DNA of 64,000 bases. Source: Apus apus (lineage: Eukaryota; Chordata; Aves; Apodiformes; Apodidae). The DNA lies in assembly GCF_020740795.1 (NCBI RefSeq), contig NC_067282.1, forward strand, positions 145,376,858 through 145,440,857, in the 5' to 3' direction. The translations under genes and the position numbers were made by a program. Under the pieces are notes generated by a model. It did not search any database. It was given only the letters and a program-made list of their open reading frames with translations, and had not been told where the DNA came from. Shown here one piece after another: positions 45,715 to 59,854 of this stretch; position 1 is the first letter of the stretch, and each line of letters starts with the position of its first letter.

Positions 45715-46895
45715 GTGAGCTGGAAGCCCTTCAACAAGGCTCCCCCCATCTGGATCCCTGGCTGAGATCTCAAAATACATTATTAATTCTGTGTTGCAAG
45801 TAAGTGTCTGGATTATGCTGTCAGGTCAGATGTGTTCATTTTTTTGCCTCAGCTACTTCTTTTTTTTCTCTCCTTATTTTTTTTATCCCTTACACCAGGC
45901 TCACTGGTATGCACTTCATTTGCCTCCTAAGTCAGCTCTTGGGCTGCCAGCTTGAATAGATCCACAGAAAACTGAAGCTCCCCATTATTTCTCCCCATGC
46001 CCTTCTCTTCACCCAGTGAGCAGCAAGGTCATAGTTCTTTACCACCAGTGATTGCAGAGGCTGCAAGACAAGCCTTGCAGGTCTGTCTTTCATGAGCTTC
46101 CAAAGGTAGGGGCAAGCCTCCCCCCGCCACCTCCAGCCACTGTGACTCACCCTAGACAGAGAGGGTCAGCCCAGCTTCCAAAACTTAGTCACTCATGTCT
46201 CTGATGATTTTTGGACTCAGGCAAAATACTTAAAGACCAGTTGTGTTTTTTTAAACTATCTAGTGAAGAAATGCACAGATGAAGCTGGTTTTTTGCTTTG
46301 TGCTTGGTTCCCCCCGCCCCCAGCTATGCTCCAGGCATGCAATGGCAGTCATAAATATTTGTTGTGAGATAATATTTATTTGCCGGATTATGCCCCAGGT
46401 ACACCTTCAGGCTCTTTGGAAGGAACTTTCACTTACTGCAAGCTTTACATCTAACTGGTGTCATCTGGGTAACTAAAAAATAAAGCAGTGAAAGAAAATT
46501 TTCAGACAAGTTGAAACCTTGTGTACAAATTCTACAATTCATCAGTGGGCATTTATGGTCTTGTTTGGTGCCCAAGAGCTCAGCAGCAAGGATAACTAAC
46601 ACATTTTGTTGTTGCACAGCTGGTTTAACTTACAGCCACTTTTGAAAGAAAACAGTTACTCCATTTTCTTCAACATGTACAGATAGATCTCAACATTATA
46701 GCCGTGTTTTACAGCACTTGGGTTCACTGCATTTGGTTTCATTTACCCTCTTTCCTCACCATGGAAAGGGAAATTAAATCTCGGTCCTCATGTAACAGTA
46801 CCCTTTGTTGAAGGGCACAGATAAGCCCTTTGTAAAGGGCATAACCAACACAATGCCTATGTTTTAAGAAGAATCCACTAATCTTGTGCTATTTT

Positions 46896-46965
46896 AGAGA
46901 TCATGTAGTATCTTAAATGGGAAGGGACCCATAAGGATCATCAAGTCCAACTCCCAGATAACCTT
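46896..46965 (-). mobile_element. Short CR1 LINE 3' fragment
   Basis: On plus: tcttaaatgggaagggaccc, then ataaggatcatcaagtccaa and ctcc. This matches the reverse complement of the CR1 3' tail (ttggacttgatgatcctTatGggtcccttcc). Only about 70 nt remain. Confidence 0.75.
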
Positions 46966-49900
46966 AAGGAAGGAGGAAAGGATAACTACAGACAGAAGTG
47001 ACAAGGATTATCCAGCTGGCCTACAATGAAACAAAACCCTCTCCTCAAGGATGATTAGCACCACACAATCTAGGGAGTTATTTAAAACAGAGATGCTGTA
47101 ACTTGCCCTGCAGGCCAGCAGCAGTTCACTCACCTGCTTACCCTGCAAGGTCTCCTCACAGTTCCCATGTGTTAAGTAACACTTGAAGCTGACAGCCTCT
47201 GCCCATGGGCACAACTTCCCAGAAATACAACTGTCCCAGCAGGCAGGCTGTGCCAGGATGTTGTTAGGAGAGCCCAGCAAAATCATAATTAGTCATCTAG
47301 GTGCCCATTAGTGCAGGGGTCCTCCTGCAGAATGCAGATGCTCTGCAGCATAGCTGCTTCATGTTTAAAGTGTTCACAACAGCCTTCTCCCTGAGGACCA
47401 AACCAGTATCTTTCAAAGGAGGACCTTAAATTAGTGAGCAGTGTAGGTAGGAAAAAACTTCTGCTCCATCAGCAGAGCTCGCTGCAAGCTCTGGCCTGCC
47501 ACTCCTGACTGACAGGACACTTGACATTTAAAAGAAAAGTTGCTGTTTTCTTCTTCAACAATGTTACTTCTTTAATGGCTGCAAAGTTTAAATGGCAGGC
47601 TTCCAGCCTGCAGGAGCAATCATTCCTTCTTTTTCCTAATGTTGGCTGCAAACCCACACACCACTCATTAAAATTCAGCTCTTTAATTAAAGCTGTCTTG
47701 TTATTATGAAATAAGAAAGACTTCACAATCACTATTGGCAGCTTACGGAGAGACTGGGCATTTTATTTCACTAAAGAGTTAGTAGGTTTTGTTTTATAGA
47801 TTTATTTTTAGTACTGGGGGTGTTCTGCTGGGTTTGTTTGTTTGGTTTTTTTAAGAGTAGAAGCATGGAGGCTGAGGCTTGAAAATAAAGGACACAAACT
47901 TAAGCTCCTAAATGTTTATTTAAGCACTCTAAATTTTGGAAGAGTCACTATCTCTTCAAAGGCCTAAATGGAAAATACGAATTAGCTTTTATAAATGCTG
48001 CCTAATATTCATAAACATAATGGTTAAAATTGCAGATAGGGTTTTAAAAAGAAAAAACACTATACACATATAACCCTTTCTTGAATTCAAGAGGCACGTG
48101 CTTGAGTGCACAGGAAGGAAAAAAAAAAGTGATTTTGCACAACAAATGTGAAGAAATCCATAGGTCTTATCACCTTACCCAGGAGGTAAACTCCCCTGCC
48201 TGATTCAGAGCTCAAGGATCAGTAGCAATGACCTCAGCAGCCATGGGTCTTAGACCCTGCCCAGCTGAAACTGCTGCCCTCTCTATCAGACAAATATCTA
48301 CTATCAGGGCAGAAAGAGGAACAACACTGGCAGGACTTTGTGTTCAGTACTTCTTTCACTGAGTGTTACACATAAAGTAAGTATCACGTACTAAAAAAGT
48401 CGGTTTGATGTTCCAGCGTGTGATCTCACCAGATAGTGGAACAAACTACTACATTAAAGAACCCCTTTACAGTAAATAAGTTCTACACCTTGCTTTCAGC
48501 AGAAACATCCTGGGTTTTGATCTAACATCTCTCTTATCCTTCCCAAAAACTTGCACAAAGCCCAAACACTGTCAATGCATACAAAGCTAATACTTTGCCA
48601 ACAGCAGGCATAATCAAAGCCTTCCTGTCCCAAACTGTCAAAACATTCTCAGCTTGCAACTTTGCAGCACACTTCATGTCAAACCAGCTACTGGCACAGG
48701 GAGCCAAGGAAGAGCAGAGCAATAGTGTTTGTTGACAACACCAGCAGGGAAGAATGTCTCTACCTGAACTGTGACACTAGAGCTCCTTTGGATGAGCCAA
48801 TCCTGTCCCACAGCAAAAAGCTCTGAGTTTTGAAGCTGCCTCCAGTGGTACCCTGTAACACAGGTTAGATACTTCAGGACGTTTTCGTTGCACTTGTACA
48901 GCCCTAATTCTGCAGAAAAACCCACAGAAATTGTTTTGGCACCTCATCTTGTATGGGTCAGTAAATCTATCAGCACTAATAATTTTGCATCATACCTCTG
49001 AGGAAAGATGCACTTCATTTTATGTTACCATGAGAGCAGTGGGGGTCACTTGGTCTATACTCCTGTCAAAGGCAGGCCAGGTTAGTTTTGAAGCTCTACT
49101 GAAAGCTGTAGAGAGAAAAGAAACAAGGACACAGGACTTGAACAAGATCAAATAAATAACACTCGAAAGTATGCACAGTATTTGTCTAGACAAATTATTT
49201 TAAGGCACCTCATACTTGAGAGCTGGTATTCCAATTTCCTATGACAAGCCTTTTGTCACAGTGCCAGAAAACATTACTTCAGTCAACTTCATAAGAAAAA
49301 ATAATTAAGAGCAGTACTGGATTAAGGTTCAGGACCCAAAATAGCAGTAGCTGGAAACATCTGTATCCTAAGACAAGGTCTTAAAACAAAACAAAGCAAA
49401 GCTATGTGTTTAGTTCTTTATGCTTCTTTCCAGAGATGCAGGGACTAGTGGAACAACTTATTTAGTAACGCGTGTGCTGGCTCCTTCCCCTCACAAGTCC
49501 TCATAATACAGAGGAGACTCTAAAACTTGCTTTGCCCTCATTTGGCTATGAACAGGCATTTCAGCTTCACTAGCCCTCCCTCATTTAGAGCATCCCCCTC
49601 CTCCACCTGTACCTTCCATTTCCAAACTTTTGCTCTCAAGCAGATGAAAGAGGTCTAAGCTACTCATCAACTTGCAGGATCTAAAGAAGATGAGAGGAAC
49701 TGGGAGGGAAGCCACAAGCTGTAGGTGAAGACCCTGGAGGAGCAGAGCCAGAAGAACAAGGGTGCAGAGGCAAAGCAAAGGAAGAGGGAGGGAAAGTCAC
49801 AGTGTTTGGAAAGGGTAAAATAAACCTGCAAAAGAGAAGCAGCATACTAAGCTTGTGCAACAACTTTCTCTCCATCCCCAGCTGTCTATTTTTGCCAAGT

Positions 49901-51159
49901 ATCACTGACTTCTGTGCCTTGACACTTAAAATTGCCCATCCTAATGCCGTAATTCTCACGACTGTCATGGACCTACTCTCATTTATTCTTCCTCATTCAA
50001 AAGGCAGGTTCAAGAAGGAAAAGGGACTCAATAGGTTCCTGCATATCTGACTCAGCAAGACAGAGGCACACTACTGTGGGATGGGTGCCACCACAACATC
50101 AGGCAGCGCAGTCCAGCCCTTGCCCTGCAACAAACATTTCCTCCAGCCCATGCTCTGCTGGCCTAAAGAGATGGTCAAGTTCTTCAAGCTGCTCCCATAA
50201 AACAGAGGACCAAGAGAGCCTGAGAGAAGGTCTTTAAGCAGGAATGCATCAATGTTGACTGTAAATAACTTAGGAATATTCCAGCACCTGCCTAAAAAAC
50301 AAAAGCAAAACCCCTGACATCCTCACCACAGGAAGTGAGGAGAAAGCCACATTGGGCAAACAACCCTGCCCACCATGGAAAGTTTAAGTATTACATATTT
50401 TGGCTACTGGATGAAAAAAAAAAAAAATAATGAGAATTAACATGAATTAGAACCTAGAAAACAAGAAAGAGTTAATAGAAAATACAATTCAGAGGGGAAA
50501 AAAAGATTGCTTCTGAGTTTGTCAGGACCCAGAAGAATGTTAATTATAGATCAGGCCATGCTTGGCTGCAGTTATTGGAGGGGGAGGGAGGAAGATCAAA
50601 ATGTTTAATTGAATATTTCTAGGAGGGGGTGGTTCTGAATTACTGCTCTTTATATGAGAACAGATGATACAGCCATCCCACAGGATGGTAATGACATGTT
50701 CTTCTTCCCAACAATAATGGAAGGAATATAAAACCAACAGCTCCTCAAAGCTGGCCATTTTAATTAGCAGACCTAGAAAACCTCCATCAAACAGGAGCTC
50801 TTGAAACTATTTTCAGTATGAGACAATCATGATGGACTAAAAAAAAATAAAGAAAATATTTAAGTGTAAACAATGCAACCAAAGTAACAGCAAGTTAACC
50901 TACCCACTGTTCATTCCTAGCTAAGGGAAGAACAAAAGAGAAAGCAACCTAATTTATGCTTATAATTCCACAATAACTGATAATCTAGGTTCTTAAATTT
51001 AATCTCTTTTTGTAATAATATTACAAGTTTAATATTCCTTGTCTCATGTAGGGCAACTGACCTGGTTGCAAAACAAAGCCAGAGTGATATGAAGTCAACA
51101 GGCCACATTTAGTATGATAAGGACAAATCTCCAGATGCAAAACACAGATCAGCTGATTG

Positions 51160-51985
51160 TGCCACATGTTTTCAGTGGGTTCACACAGGGATCAGTTCTT
51201 GGACCCAGACTCTAATATTTTATCATTTACCTAAGAGGAAAAGTCAGCACTACTGAAGTTTGCAGCACCAGCAGAAGCAGCGAGTCACAAAAAGGTCAGG
51301 TCATAGGAAGTCATGGTACTGCCAAAGTGTTGCCTTTTTTCTTTATTTAGGGTTTGAGGTTTTTTGGTCTTCCTTAAATGGGGCTTCACGTATAGAACAA
51401 GTTGCCCTGTCAGGCTCAATCCCCAGCTACAGTTTTGCAGTACCGCTCCATGGCTACCACACAACCTGCTGCACAAGTCTGTGTTGTCTACACAGCCCAG
51501 AGTACATGGGTTTGAGGACTTCAGAAGACAGAGGGGTGTGAAGCATTTTCTCCATGCGTGTGGCAGATGCAGCTGCTACTGGTCACAGCCAGGCTCCAAT
51601 CTTATTCTGTCAACTTCCAGAAAAAAGATGTTGAACAACTAGAGAACGTTCAGAGAATCACAAGAATCACTGTGGAGCTCGAAATCCCGCCTTAAAATAA
51701 AAGCAAATAATAAACCAATTTATTCAGCTTGTCAAAGAGGAAACAAATGCAGAACATGAACTTTCTTTATGCACTGAAATAGGGAATAAGACTTAGAGAA
51801 TGTCTCTACCAGCCTGCATCTAAGATTACAAGATGAAGCCAGATCTATTCATTGTGGTTACAAAGGGACACAATATTTAAAAAAAGGGAGAACAATCAAT
51901 CACAAAGGAATAGCATTAATTATTTGACCCAAGCCATTCTTTCTTGAAGACTGGAGGTTGCCTTACAAAGACAGGCAGGAATTCA
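51160..51985 (+). mobile_element. CR1 LINE internal fragment, degenerate
   Basis: The plus strand shows 'acagggatcagttcttggac' (the reverse-transcriptase G-S-x-L-G-P region), 'gtcagcactactgaagtttg', then, after a diverged or inserted stretch, 'gttgaacaactagagaacgt', 'gtcaaagaggaaacaaatgc', 'agggaataagacttagagaa' and 'ggaggttgccttacaaagac'. The order fits the 3' part of the CR1 ORF. Stops and frameshifts interrupt it throughout. The edges are approximate, and 51310-51600 may include unrelated sequence. Confidence 0.6.
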
Positions 51986-53489
51986 AACAGGAAACAATCT
52001 GGGCATGTTTTATAACCCATGATTTGGCCTTATATAAACTGATTTATCATAATTATTTTCTTTGGCCTTCTTACAACAAAACAAGGCTGTTTACTAGAGT
52101 GGCAACATGTTCCGAAGAACCCGATACAAACCCGGAGTTGGGAAACCTGCTGATGCTGCTTTGCATTCCTATATTCTAGATAACTCGATATCCTTATCAG
52201 GAAGGCAGATGGAGACCACAGTTCAAGAACCTAGGTTTAAGACCAAAGGTTGTTCATGTTAGGCATTACCCACCTGCTCACAAGCAAGCTCCACACTCAG
52301 TAGTCGATAAACTCCAAGTGGCTGCCACATCCTGCAGCACAAGCCCATTGAAAGTCTTTTCCCTTCGTTTATTTTTAAGGCTGGGTTCTCAAGTTGTACT
52401 GCATGAGTGAGTCAGCTTTCCTTCCCTCTCCTGAGCTGGGCTGGTGAGGCCTGCAGACACCCTAGCACTGGCTAGGAGAGGGAACCCTTACCGCTGCCAC
52501 CACCCCAAGAGTTGCACATCAACAGAAAGCTGGGAGAGGGTAACAGAGGGGAAAAAAAAATGGCAGGCTTGCGTTGGACTTCAGGGTTTCTCAAAGAGAC
52601 TGAAAACACCAACACCCGGCAACACCCATGCATGCAAACTATTCCCTGTACTTTTGATACCGATCTGTTCCTCAAGAACAGAGGGGCAGCTGCAGTCATG
52701 CCAAAGCACCAGCAAACGCCTCCCACAAACTGTGAGGACTCAACAAGCACACAGCGTTGTGATAATTTTCAGAGTCCACATCTCATTTCCAAACAAACCA
52801 CATCCGACAGATGGCCAGTTTCAGTGAAGATGGGATTCCCCATGAGCCCAGGTTAGGGGAATTCCAGGGTACATGGAGGAATTAAAAGTGAGCTTCCATG
52901 TGGAGGAACTGACTTCAAAAGAAGTAATTTAGCAGTTACTCATTTCCAAGTCTCTTTCACAACTTCTCCTAGTCAGAAGAGCTGCACGTGTCTAGGCGTC
53001 TCCTCCACGGCCCATTGTCCTTTTCAAAGGCCAAGTTTGTGGCAGCAGAAGGCTGCCCATAGCAGAGATACTAGAGGGAAGTTACTTTGTTCTTCCTTTA
53101 AACCCAAGAAAGAGCATAAACACAAGCACGTAATATGCAACCCCACTCAAACACAGAGAACAAGGTAACTTGGGCTCTTACTTTATGTTTTTAAAAAAAT
53201 GAGGCTTTTTTTCTGTTTAATAAAGAAAAACATTCTAAAGAAACAGCTGACAGAGGGGAAGGAGAAGGAAAGAAGGAGTTTCATCCTGTTTTAAAGATTA
53301 ATTACAAAATTAATCCCATCAAGCAATGCGAGTTTCTGGCACTACAAGCAGAAAGGCGCCCTAGCCAACACCTCCAGCCAACATACACATACGCAGCCCT
53401 GCACAGCATCTTCCCAGTCCACATCCCTCAAACACTAATGCTCAAACAAAGCCGCTTTCACTTGCAGCACTGTGATTTAATTAATTGGA

Positions 53490-53590
53490 TATATTGAGCG
53501 AGTGCGCAGCTCGGTGCGGAAGACGACTCTCCCGAGACTGCCAAAAAAGCCTGCCAGCGTCCTGGGGGTAGAGACAGGCGGAGGGAAGTT
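53490..53590. promoter_or_regulatory. CpG-dense patch in intron 1
   Basis: About eight CpGs within roughly 90 bp (gagcgagtgcgcagctcggt through gcggaagacgactctcccga to cagcgtcc and ggcgga), directly beside an AT-rich ttaattaattggatatatt. This contrasts with CpG-poor flanks. It could be an unmethylated regulatory element or a weak promoter; no transcript evidence is available. Confidence 0.3.
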
Positions 53591-56500
53591 TCAGACATTG
53601 CATAAGCACAGGCACATGTAAACATTCATTTGCACTAACCCAGACCCCTGCGAGCCACAGCCAAGATCTACTCCAGCTATTCAGGGGCAACTGGCTGCCC
53701 GGTGAGCAGGCGGAGAAAGGAGGGAAGAGGCCCAGCCTGGGGTGGGTGTGTGAAGAAGGACATGGGGCTGGCTCATGGACGCCTGTCCCAGCACCCAGTT
53801 AGCACTAGCCCCAGGCCTCCAGAGGCCCCTCAGCCCCTGCTTGTGTAACCACTACCCAGAGCATAAAAAAAAAGGGGGGGGAAATATGCTTTTTCCAAGC
53901 TCTGTCAACATTGGTGCAAGGAAAGAAACACAGCATTGTGGCTAGAGAGCCAGTCAGAAGCTGAAGGCACCATGTGCTGTCCCACACAGCCTGAGCAGGT
54001 CCAGGCCTTCCATCCCCTGGAGCAAAGGGGCCCTTCGCCTCTTGATTTCACATGCTGAAGGGCAGTAACAAAGTGCAATTTTCCTGTCATGAGGGATTTC
54101 AAGGATAACAGCACGGAAGATTGCATCACACTCAGTGCTGAGACTATTAGGATCATAAAAATGCTGAAGAGAGCTGGGATACAAGTGAGCCCCTTGTCCC
54201 AGGGCATGGTGCTGGACTCTGTGCCAACGCCCGGAGCAAGGGAAGGACCCACACAGCTACTTCAGGCTTTGAGAGCTACAGGGAGGTAAAGAGTGAGCTC
54301 AGGAGCTCAGAAAGCACAATTTGCATTAAAATTTCAGGTTTCATGACTTCTTCTGTGCAGCTTGTAAGCCATCTGCAGTAGATGGCAATGTGAAACCCTG
54401 GCTGCGAGCACCAAGATGACACAGCCCCCCACTTTCGGCAGCTCAAGTGGAGAGCACCTGAGGGGGAGAAAAACACTCTGTTTGGCTCTAGGAAAACACA
54501 GCCAAAGAAATAAGGAACCTTGCCCTGCTTATCAGAAACGCAGAACACCAGAACCACCTAAGGTTATATTTACATATATAGATACACGTGTGCACATGCT
54601 TGTGTGTCCATGTATTGAATACAGTTCAGTTTTTTAATACAGCACCATTGGCTGTGGAACAGTTTAGATGAGCATCTGCTACAGACCATCTGGACTGGGA
54701 GGGAGAGTGAAATGCTGTAGGACTCTTGAGGAATTTGAAACTTGAAGTGGATTTTACACAGAAAACTGTTGCGTAAGATACATTGACAAATGTGTGATAT
54801 CAGGAAGGTTCTTTAACTAGAAGAAGAAAAACTACTAAAAGAGGAGAAGTGATCCTGAAATTGCTGCTTCCTGTGGGGGTTGGAGTTGGTTGCAGGCAAC
54901 AGAACTGACCTCATGTCACTGATATTCAGCGTCATTATAAGAAATAAAACCAAGTTCTCAGGACATGCATCAGTATGGAAGAAGATCTAGCCTTGGACCA
55001 ATGAACTGGAAGTGATACCTGATATTCAGTGGGTTCATGGAGTATCTTAAGCTTCCATCAAAACATAAAAGCTCATAAAAAACAAAGTGACTTTTTATGA
55101 AATTAACATACAAGAACAAATGGTTCATGTGTAAAGCACTCTGACATCCTTCTAGGATGACTTAATATTCATAATGTATATGCAGACATGGTGGTATTAT
55201 CAGAATTCTTCAAAGACTACAGCAAAATTCTAAGAACAAAAAAATTTTATAAATCAAGAGTCACAACAACCAGGTCTTACACAGAACTGATATAGAGACT
55301 CAGATATGCCAAAATTAAAATCATCAGGTTTTCAGAATTGCTGAGCACCCTCTCCTCTATTCTTTTTTTCTGGTTGCAAAATCTACAAAAAGTAACAAAA
55401 GAAATTAAACAACATGAAGTAAGCTCAAGTTTACAGAGTCCACAAACTTCCCAAAATAATTGTTAGGTGTTCAAAAATTAAAAATTAAATTAAAAAAAAG
55501 GGATTGAAAATCACTACTCTGATTCTACCAACCAGTTGCAGCTTCAGGTGGCTCAGGAGGATCTGGCCTTCAGCAATAGTTGAAATGAGCATTGTTGGCA
55601 CTACTGACTAATGAGAATTCAGCATTTCTGGGATTTCCATATGCTGAATTGTACTCATCCTATAACAGTAATAAGTTGCTAGCATGCACACTGGGAACAT
55701 AAGACAATATGGAAATGAACAACTCTTCTTTTTGGAAAGAGCAGCTATTCATCTTTTCTACACTACTAGTCATATTTATTTTTCCAATATTGCAATAAGA
55801 AATACCTAATCACACTTCAAAAGGTCTAGTAGGGTAGCATTTTGTGAAAGGAGCCCACAAGACCATTTTACAGAAGTACTCAATAGCTCTGTTCCACAGA
55901 ATGATCCAGTTACACAAGCCTCCAGTTTGAGCTTTATGGGGACAGCCAGACACACTCAAAAAAGCCAGAAAACAGATGGAGATAACAGAAATTTAAACGG
56001 ACCATCCTGCTTTCAGTATAACCATCGTATGTGGTATTTTATCAGTTGCCAGGATGGGGAAGAAGGAGTAGAAGAGATCACCAATCTCTGCATCCTGTCT
56101 ACATTGCTCCAACCTCTGTCTCATGTAGCCACAGTTAAAACTATTCCCCTTTTGGCAAGACTTGTTAAGCCAGTCAGGAAAGGTCAGGACTGAACATTGA
56201 AATAGATTTAGACCAGATGTCCATGCTAACAGTAATTCAAACTGCATATTCCCTATCTGAAATTAAAATATTAAATAAAAGCAGTGAAAATCTGATATGC
56301 CTTTAAAGGCTTAGTGCTCCAGCCATTTTTATTTAAGCAGATGATTTGTCTGATCCTAATACAAACCCATTTTTAAAAGCTGAAGGAGGAAATCGAGATA
56401 AATGTTGAGAAACAGCCCTTTTTAATGTGTAGAAAATTGTATTAATGGCTTTTTTGTTGGTAGGATACAGGCCATGCACACAGAGCTGCAACTGCAGGAA

Positions 56501-58164
56501 TAAAAGTTTGATAGGATTTTTCATACCACATCACTGTAAATAAAGCTTCCTTTTATTACACAACACTGCTACCACACACCTCCAAGAGAGGCAACCAGAG
56601 CAATAATAAGCAAATTGCCTATAGACCCAGCCAAACTGTGTGAAATCTCTCATTGGTAACGGATGCCCCAGCAGACATTCAGATGCTCTCTTTGAATGCT
56701 CTGAAGTTGGTGTTTTGTTTAGGGAAGAAATCAAGCAACTGTGGAGGACTACAGAGAGGCTCCCTGCCAGGACTTAGGAGGACCACAACATTTACTTGCT
56801 AAAGCCTTCAGTGATGAGACAGGCAGAAAAGAGGCTCAAGGTCACAACTGGGAAGCAGGAGAAGAATGCACACAGCTCTTTATCTTGCTTTTCATCACTT
56901 AAATTCCCATGGCAATGACTCTTCTCTGTCCCAAAAACAAGAGGACACTTGTGTAACCAGTGCAGAAACAGCCACGGGCAAGCATCCTCTGCCAATATAT
57001 CCAAGCTTTGCCCTTGGCAAGATAACCTATAGCAGCAAAAAGGTCATGAGATCGTTCACCTTGTCCAGCCTCTGCCGACAGTGGCACAACAGCATGCTGT
57101 CTGTGATGGGAAAAGCCCTGGGGATGTTGGGGAAAAGGATGACATTTTGTAAAGAGGCAGCCAGAGGCACTCCAGGTGTTATTTGCACAAGATACCCACC
57201 TAGCCCCACAATACCTGCACCCTTCAGTCACTGGCCAAAAACTCAGAAAAACAAGTTCTGGAAATAAATCCAGAAAAACAGCCCTGGTTTAAGATGACAC
57301 TGCCCTCTGGCTCCCTGCAGGACTACTGCTCTCTCACAATGGGAGCAGCAGGCCTTCATCCCAGCCACTTCTGTTCACAGGAGGGGACAAGGTGCCAACT
57401 CACCTTCCTCAGTGGTGTAAGCTTTAACACTGGTCCAGAAGGCCCAGACTCCTCTTTCCATGGCAGCCTGCAGCAGAGCCGCAAGACAGAGAACTGGAGG
57501 CAGCAGCATGGGAAAGCAATGCTGTGCTATAGCTCCCGTCACAGCTGTCACTGGCCATGCTCTAAGACATGTATTTTAAATTAAACCACTCTCAATACCC
57601 AAATGATACCACTGCTCACCCTTCCTCATGCATTAGAGTAACACCAAGAGCCATGCTGCTAAGCAGTTTCTTTTAATGAAGTAAATACAGCTTCTCTCAT
57701 ACCCAACACCACCCTTGGGAGAATATGCACTTTGGAAACCAGCAAAGAAAGATCAAGTACGTGCCCAGAGCAGCTCCACAGGTACTTCAGCCCAAAACAC
57801 CGAGTTGTCATCCTTGGAAAAAGGCAAGAGCATTCCCACAATTCACCCCACCAAAGCCCCAGCCCTGCTCTCATACTGCCAGTAACCAATGCACTAAACA
57901 CCCACCCTGGATTTACATCCTCCCTTTGGTAGAATAAAGCCATGCAGATTCAACCGTTTTTGGTTAAAAGTTACACACACATGCAAGGCTCAAGAGTCCC
58001 AGGGTCTCAATAGCCTGATTGTTGGCGCTGATCCCTGCTCCTACCCCACCAACCCAAAACGAAACACAGACACATTTCTTGTGAAATTGCTCCACCGCAG
58101 GCACACAGAGCAGGGACTGTGCAGACAGGGTGTAAAGCAGAGGTGGGCTCCCCACTGGAGAGGA

Positions 58165-58450
58165 GCTGCGCTCTGTTTCCCTTTGAGACAGATTTCTGAG
58201 GCTCTTTCTTCCTCCAGCGCAGCCTGTTTAAAGCCACATCAACAGAGAAAGTCTGAGACATTTCTGAGCAGAGGCAGGACCTTGGAAGCGCCATTTCACC
58301 CCTCTGCGAAGAAAGAGCAAGAAGCCCAGCCTTTCCCCGCTGCCGGCGGCTCCCCAGCAGAGCCCCTGCTCGGGGCGGGGACTGGCAGGGGTCCAGCCCG
58401 CCCGGATACCGCACCAGGAGCCTGCAGCTGCAGGAATGTCTGGGACCGGG
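58165..58450. promoter_or_regulatory. CpG-dense patch with GC box, candidate internal promoter
   Basis: At least ten CpGs lie in 58310-58450, with a GC box (cggggcgggg at about 58370) and several Sp1-like C/G runs, inside otherwise CpG-depleted intron. A perfect MEF2-type box, CTATTTTTAG, lies nearby at 58656-58665. The longest stop-free frame I see in the window (minus strand 58007-58702, 231 codons) overlaps the patch but resembles no protein I know. Confidence 0.35.
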
Positions 58451-59854
58451 AGCATGCAGCTTTTTTTTAATTGCACGCTTCTGCTTCCACTCTCTCAGTC
58501 TCTCCTGGCTGGCTATTTTGGGGGATCGGTTTCTTTTTTTGCTTTGTTGTTGTTTGTTGTGGTTTGGTTTTTTTCTCTCCGACATTCTGCTTTTATGTGG
58601 ACTAGGAGAGGAGGTGCAAGGGTTGCAATCACAAAGCAATGGCCGGCTCCCTTGCCTATTTTTAGGCTTCGAAAAGGGACACCCCCCAGGCTGGATGACC
58701 ACAGTCTTCCACTACCCTCGTTTTTATGTAACAGTTGGGTTTTGTCTAACTCTGAGAAGTTAGTTTTCTCTGTCGATAGTGGTGGAGAAAAAGTAGGGCT
58801 CTCAGACAAGACAAACCAGTGCAAACAAAACTGAAGGAACTATTTCAGAAAACCCCAACGTGCCTGAAAACTCGGCGTGTGGGAAGGAGTGTTATCAAGC
58901 TATGAAACATACTTTGGCAACCTGTCTTTTACAGCTCAAGAGGCTAAATGCTGCCCATATGCAATGGATGAGAGCATATCTTGAAAGCTGAGCAAGTCCT
59001 GGCAAAGTCACATGCAAAACACTCGGATAAACCAATCCTTTGATTATAATAAAAACTCAGGCTGAGCACAAAGAGGCACGTTCCAACTGCAGTACTGAGT
59101 TTGAAGCCATCACACTGGAGTTCAAATGAAAAACGGGTTGATAAACATGCAATCTCTTACACTTTAACCTTTCATTCTATCTTTTTCACCAAAAGGTGTG
59201 GTTCAGCTGTCTCAGGCTCTTTCCAGCATCCCGCAGCATCAGCACTCCACATGACAGAGCATCACTAAGAAAATCTCAGTGTTGTTGTGTCACTGGAAGT
59301 GTTGAGATAAAATTACTTAACAGGCATAGTCTGCAGAGACTTTTGCCATTCTGCCAGAAACTGTGTTGAATTATTATCTACGTTCAACATAAGTCACCAT
59401 CCATCCCAGAGGTCACTGGACCCTCAGAATGGATAGCTTAACCCACATCTGCTGCTCCAACCCCATTCCACCAAGATGGGTTTGAGGTTCACTACTCAAG
59501 CTAACAAAGATCACCTTGTCAGACCAGTATGAAGGAGCTATCCCAGGTCCAGTCAGCCTATCAGATGTAAAGGAGCCAGCCAGGGGTCTAGTCTTCCCAG
59601 CAGAGCACGCTTAACCAGGGCCAAAGGCACCTGTTAATTTCTTGCATTCTCTCCCAAGGGTGAGTCCTGCCTTATCTCTTATCTGCCTAGCCAATCAGGA
59701 CAAACCTCATTTAAGAAGGCAACTAGGTAGCCCACGTGGTTCCATGACTGCAACAGCTGCTCACCAGCAACCAAAGCATCATGTCCTGCACAAATTGACC
59801 TCTCCCAGGAAAGACGGGATTATTTTTCTACACATCCCACCACCCAGCCCCCAG

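Noticed and set aside
58228..58476. Candidate exon 1 of CREB3L2 in the CpG-dense patch
   Set aside because: None of the minus-strand frames resembles the CREB3L2 N-terminus, and no donor in phase 0 follows a suitable ATG.
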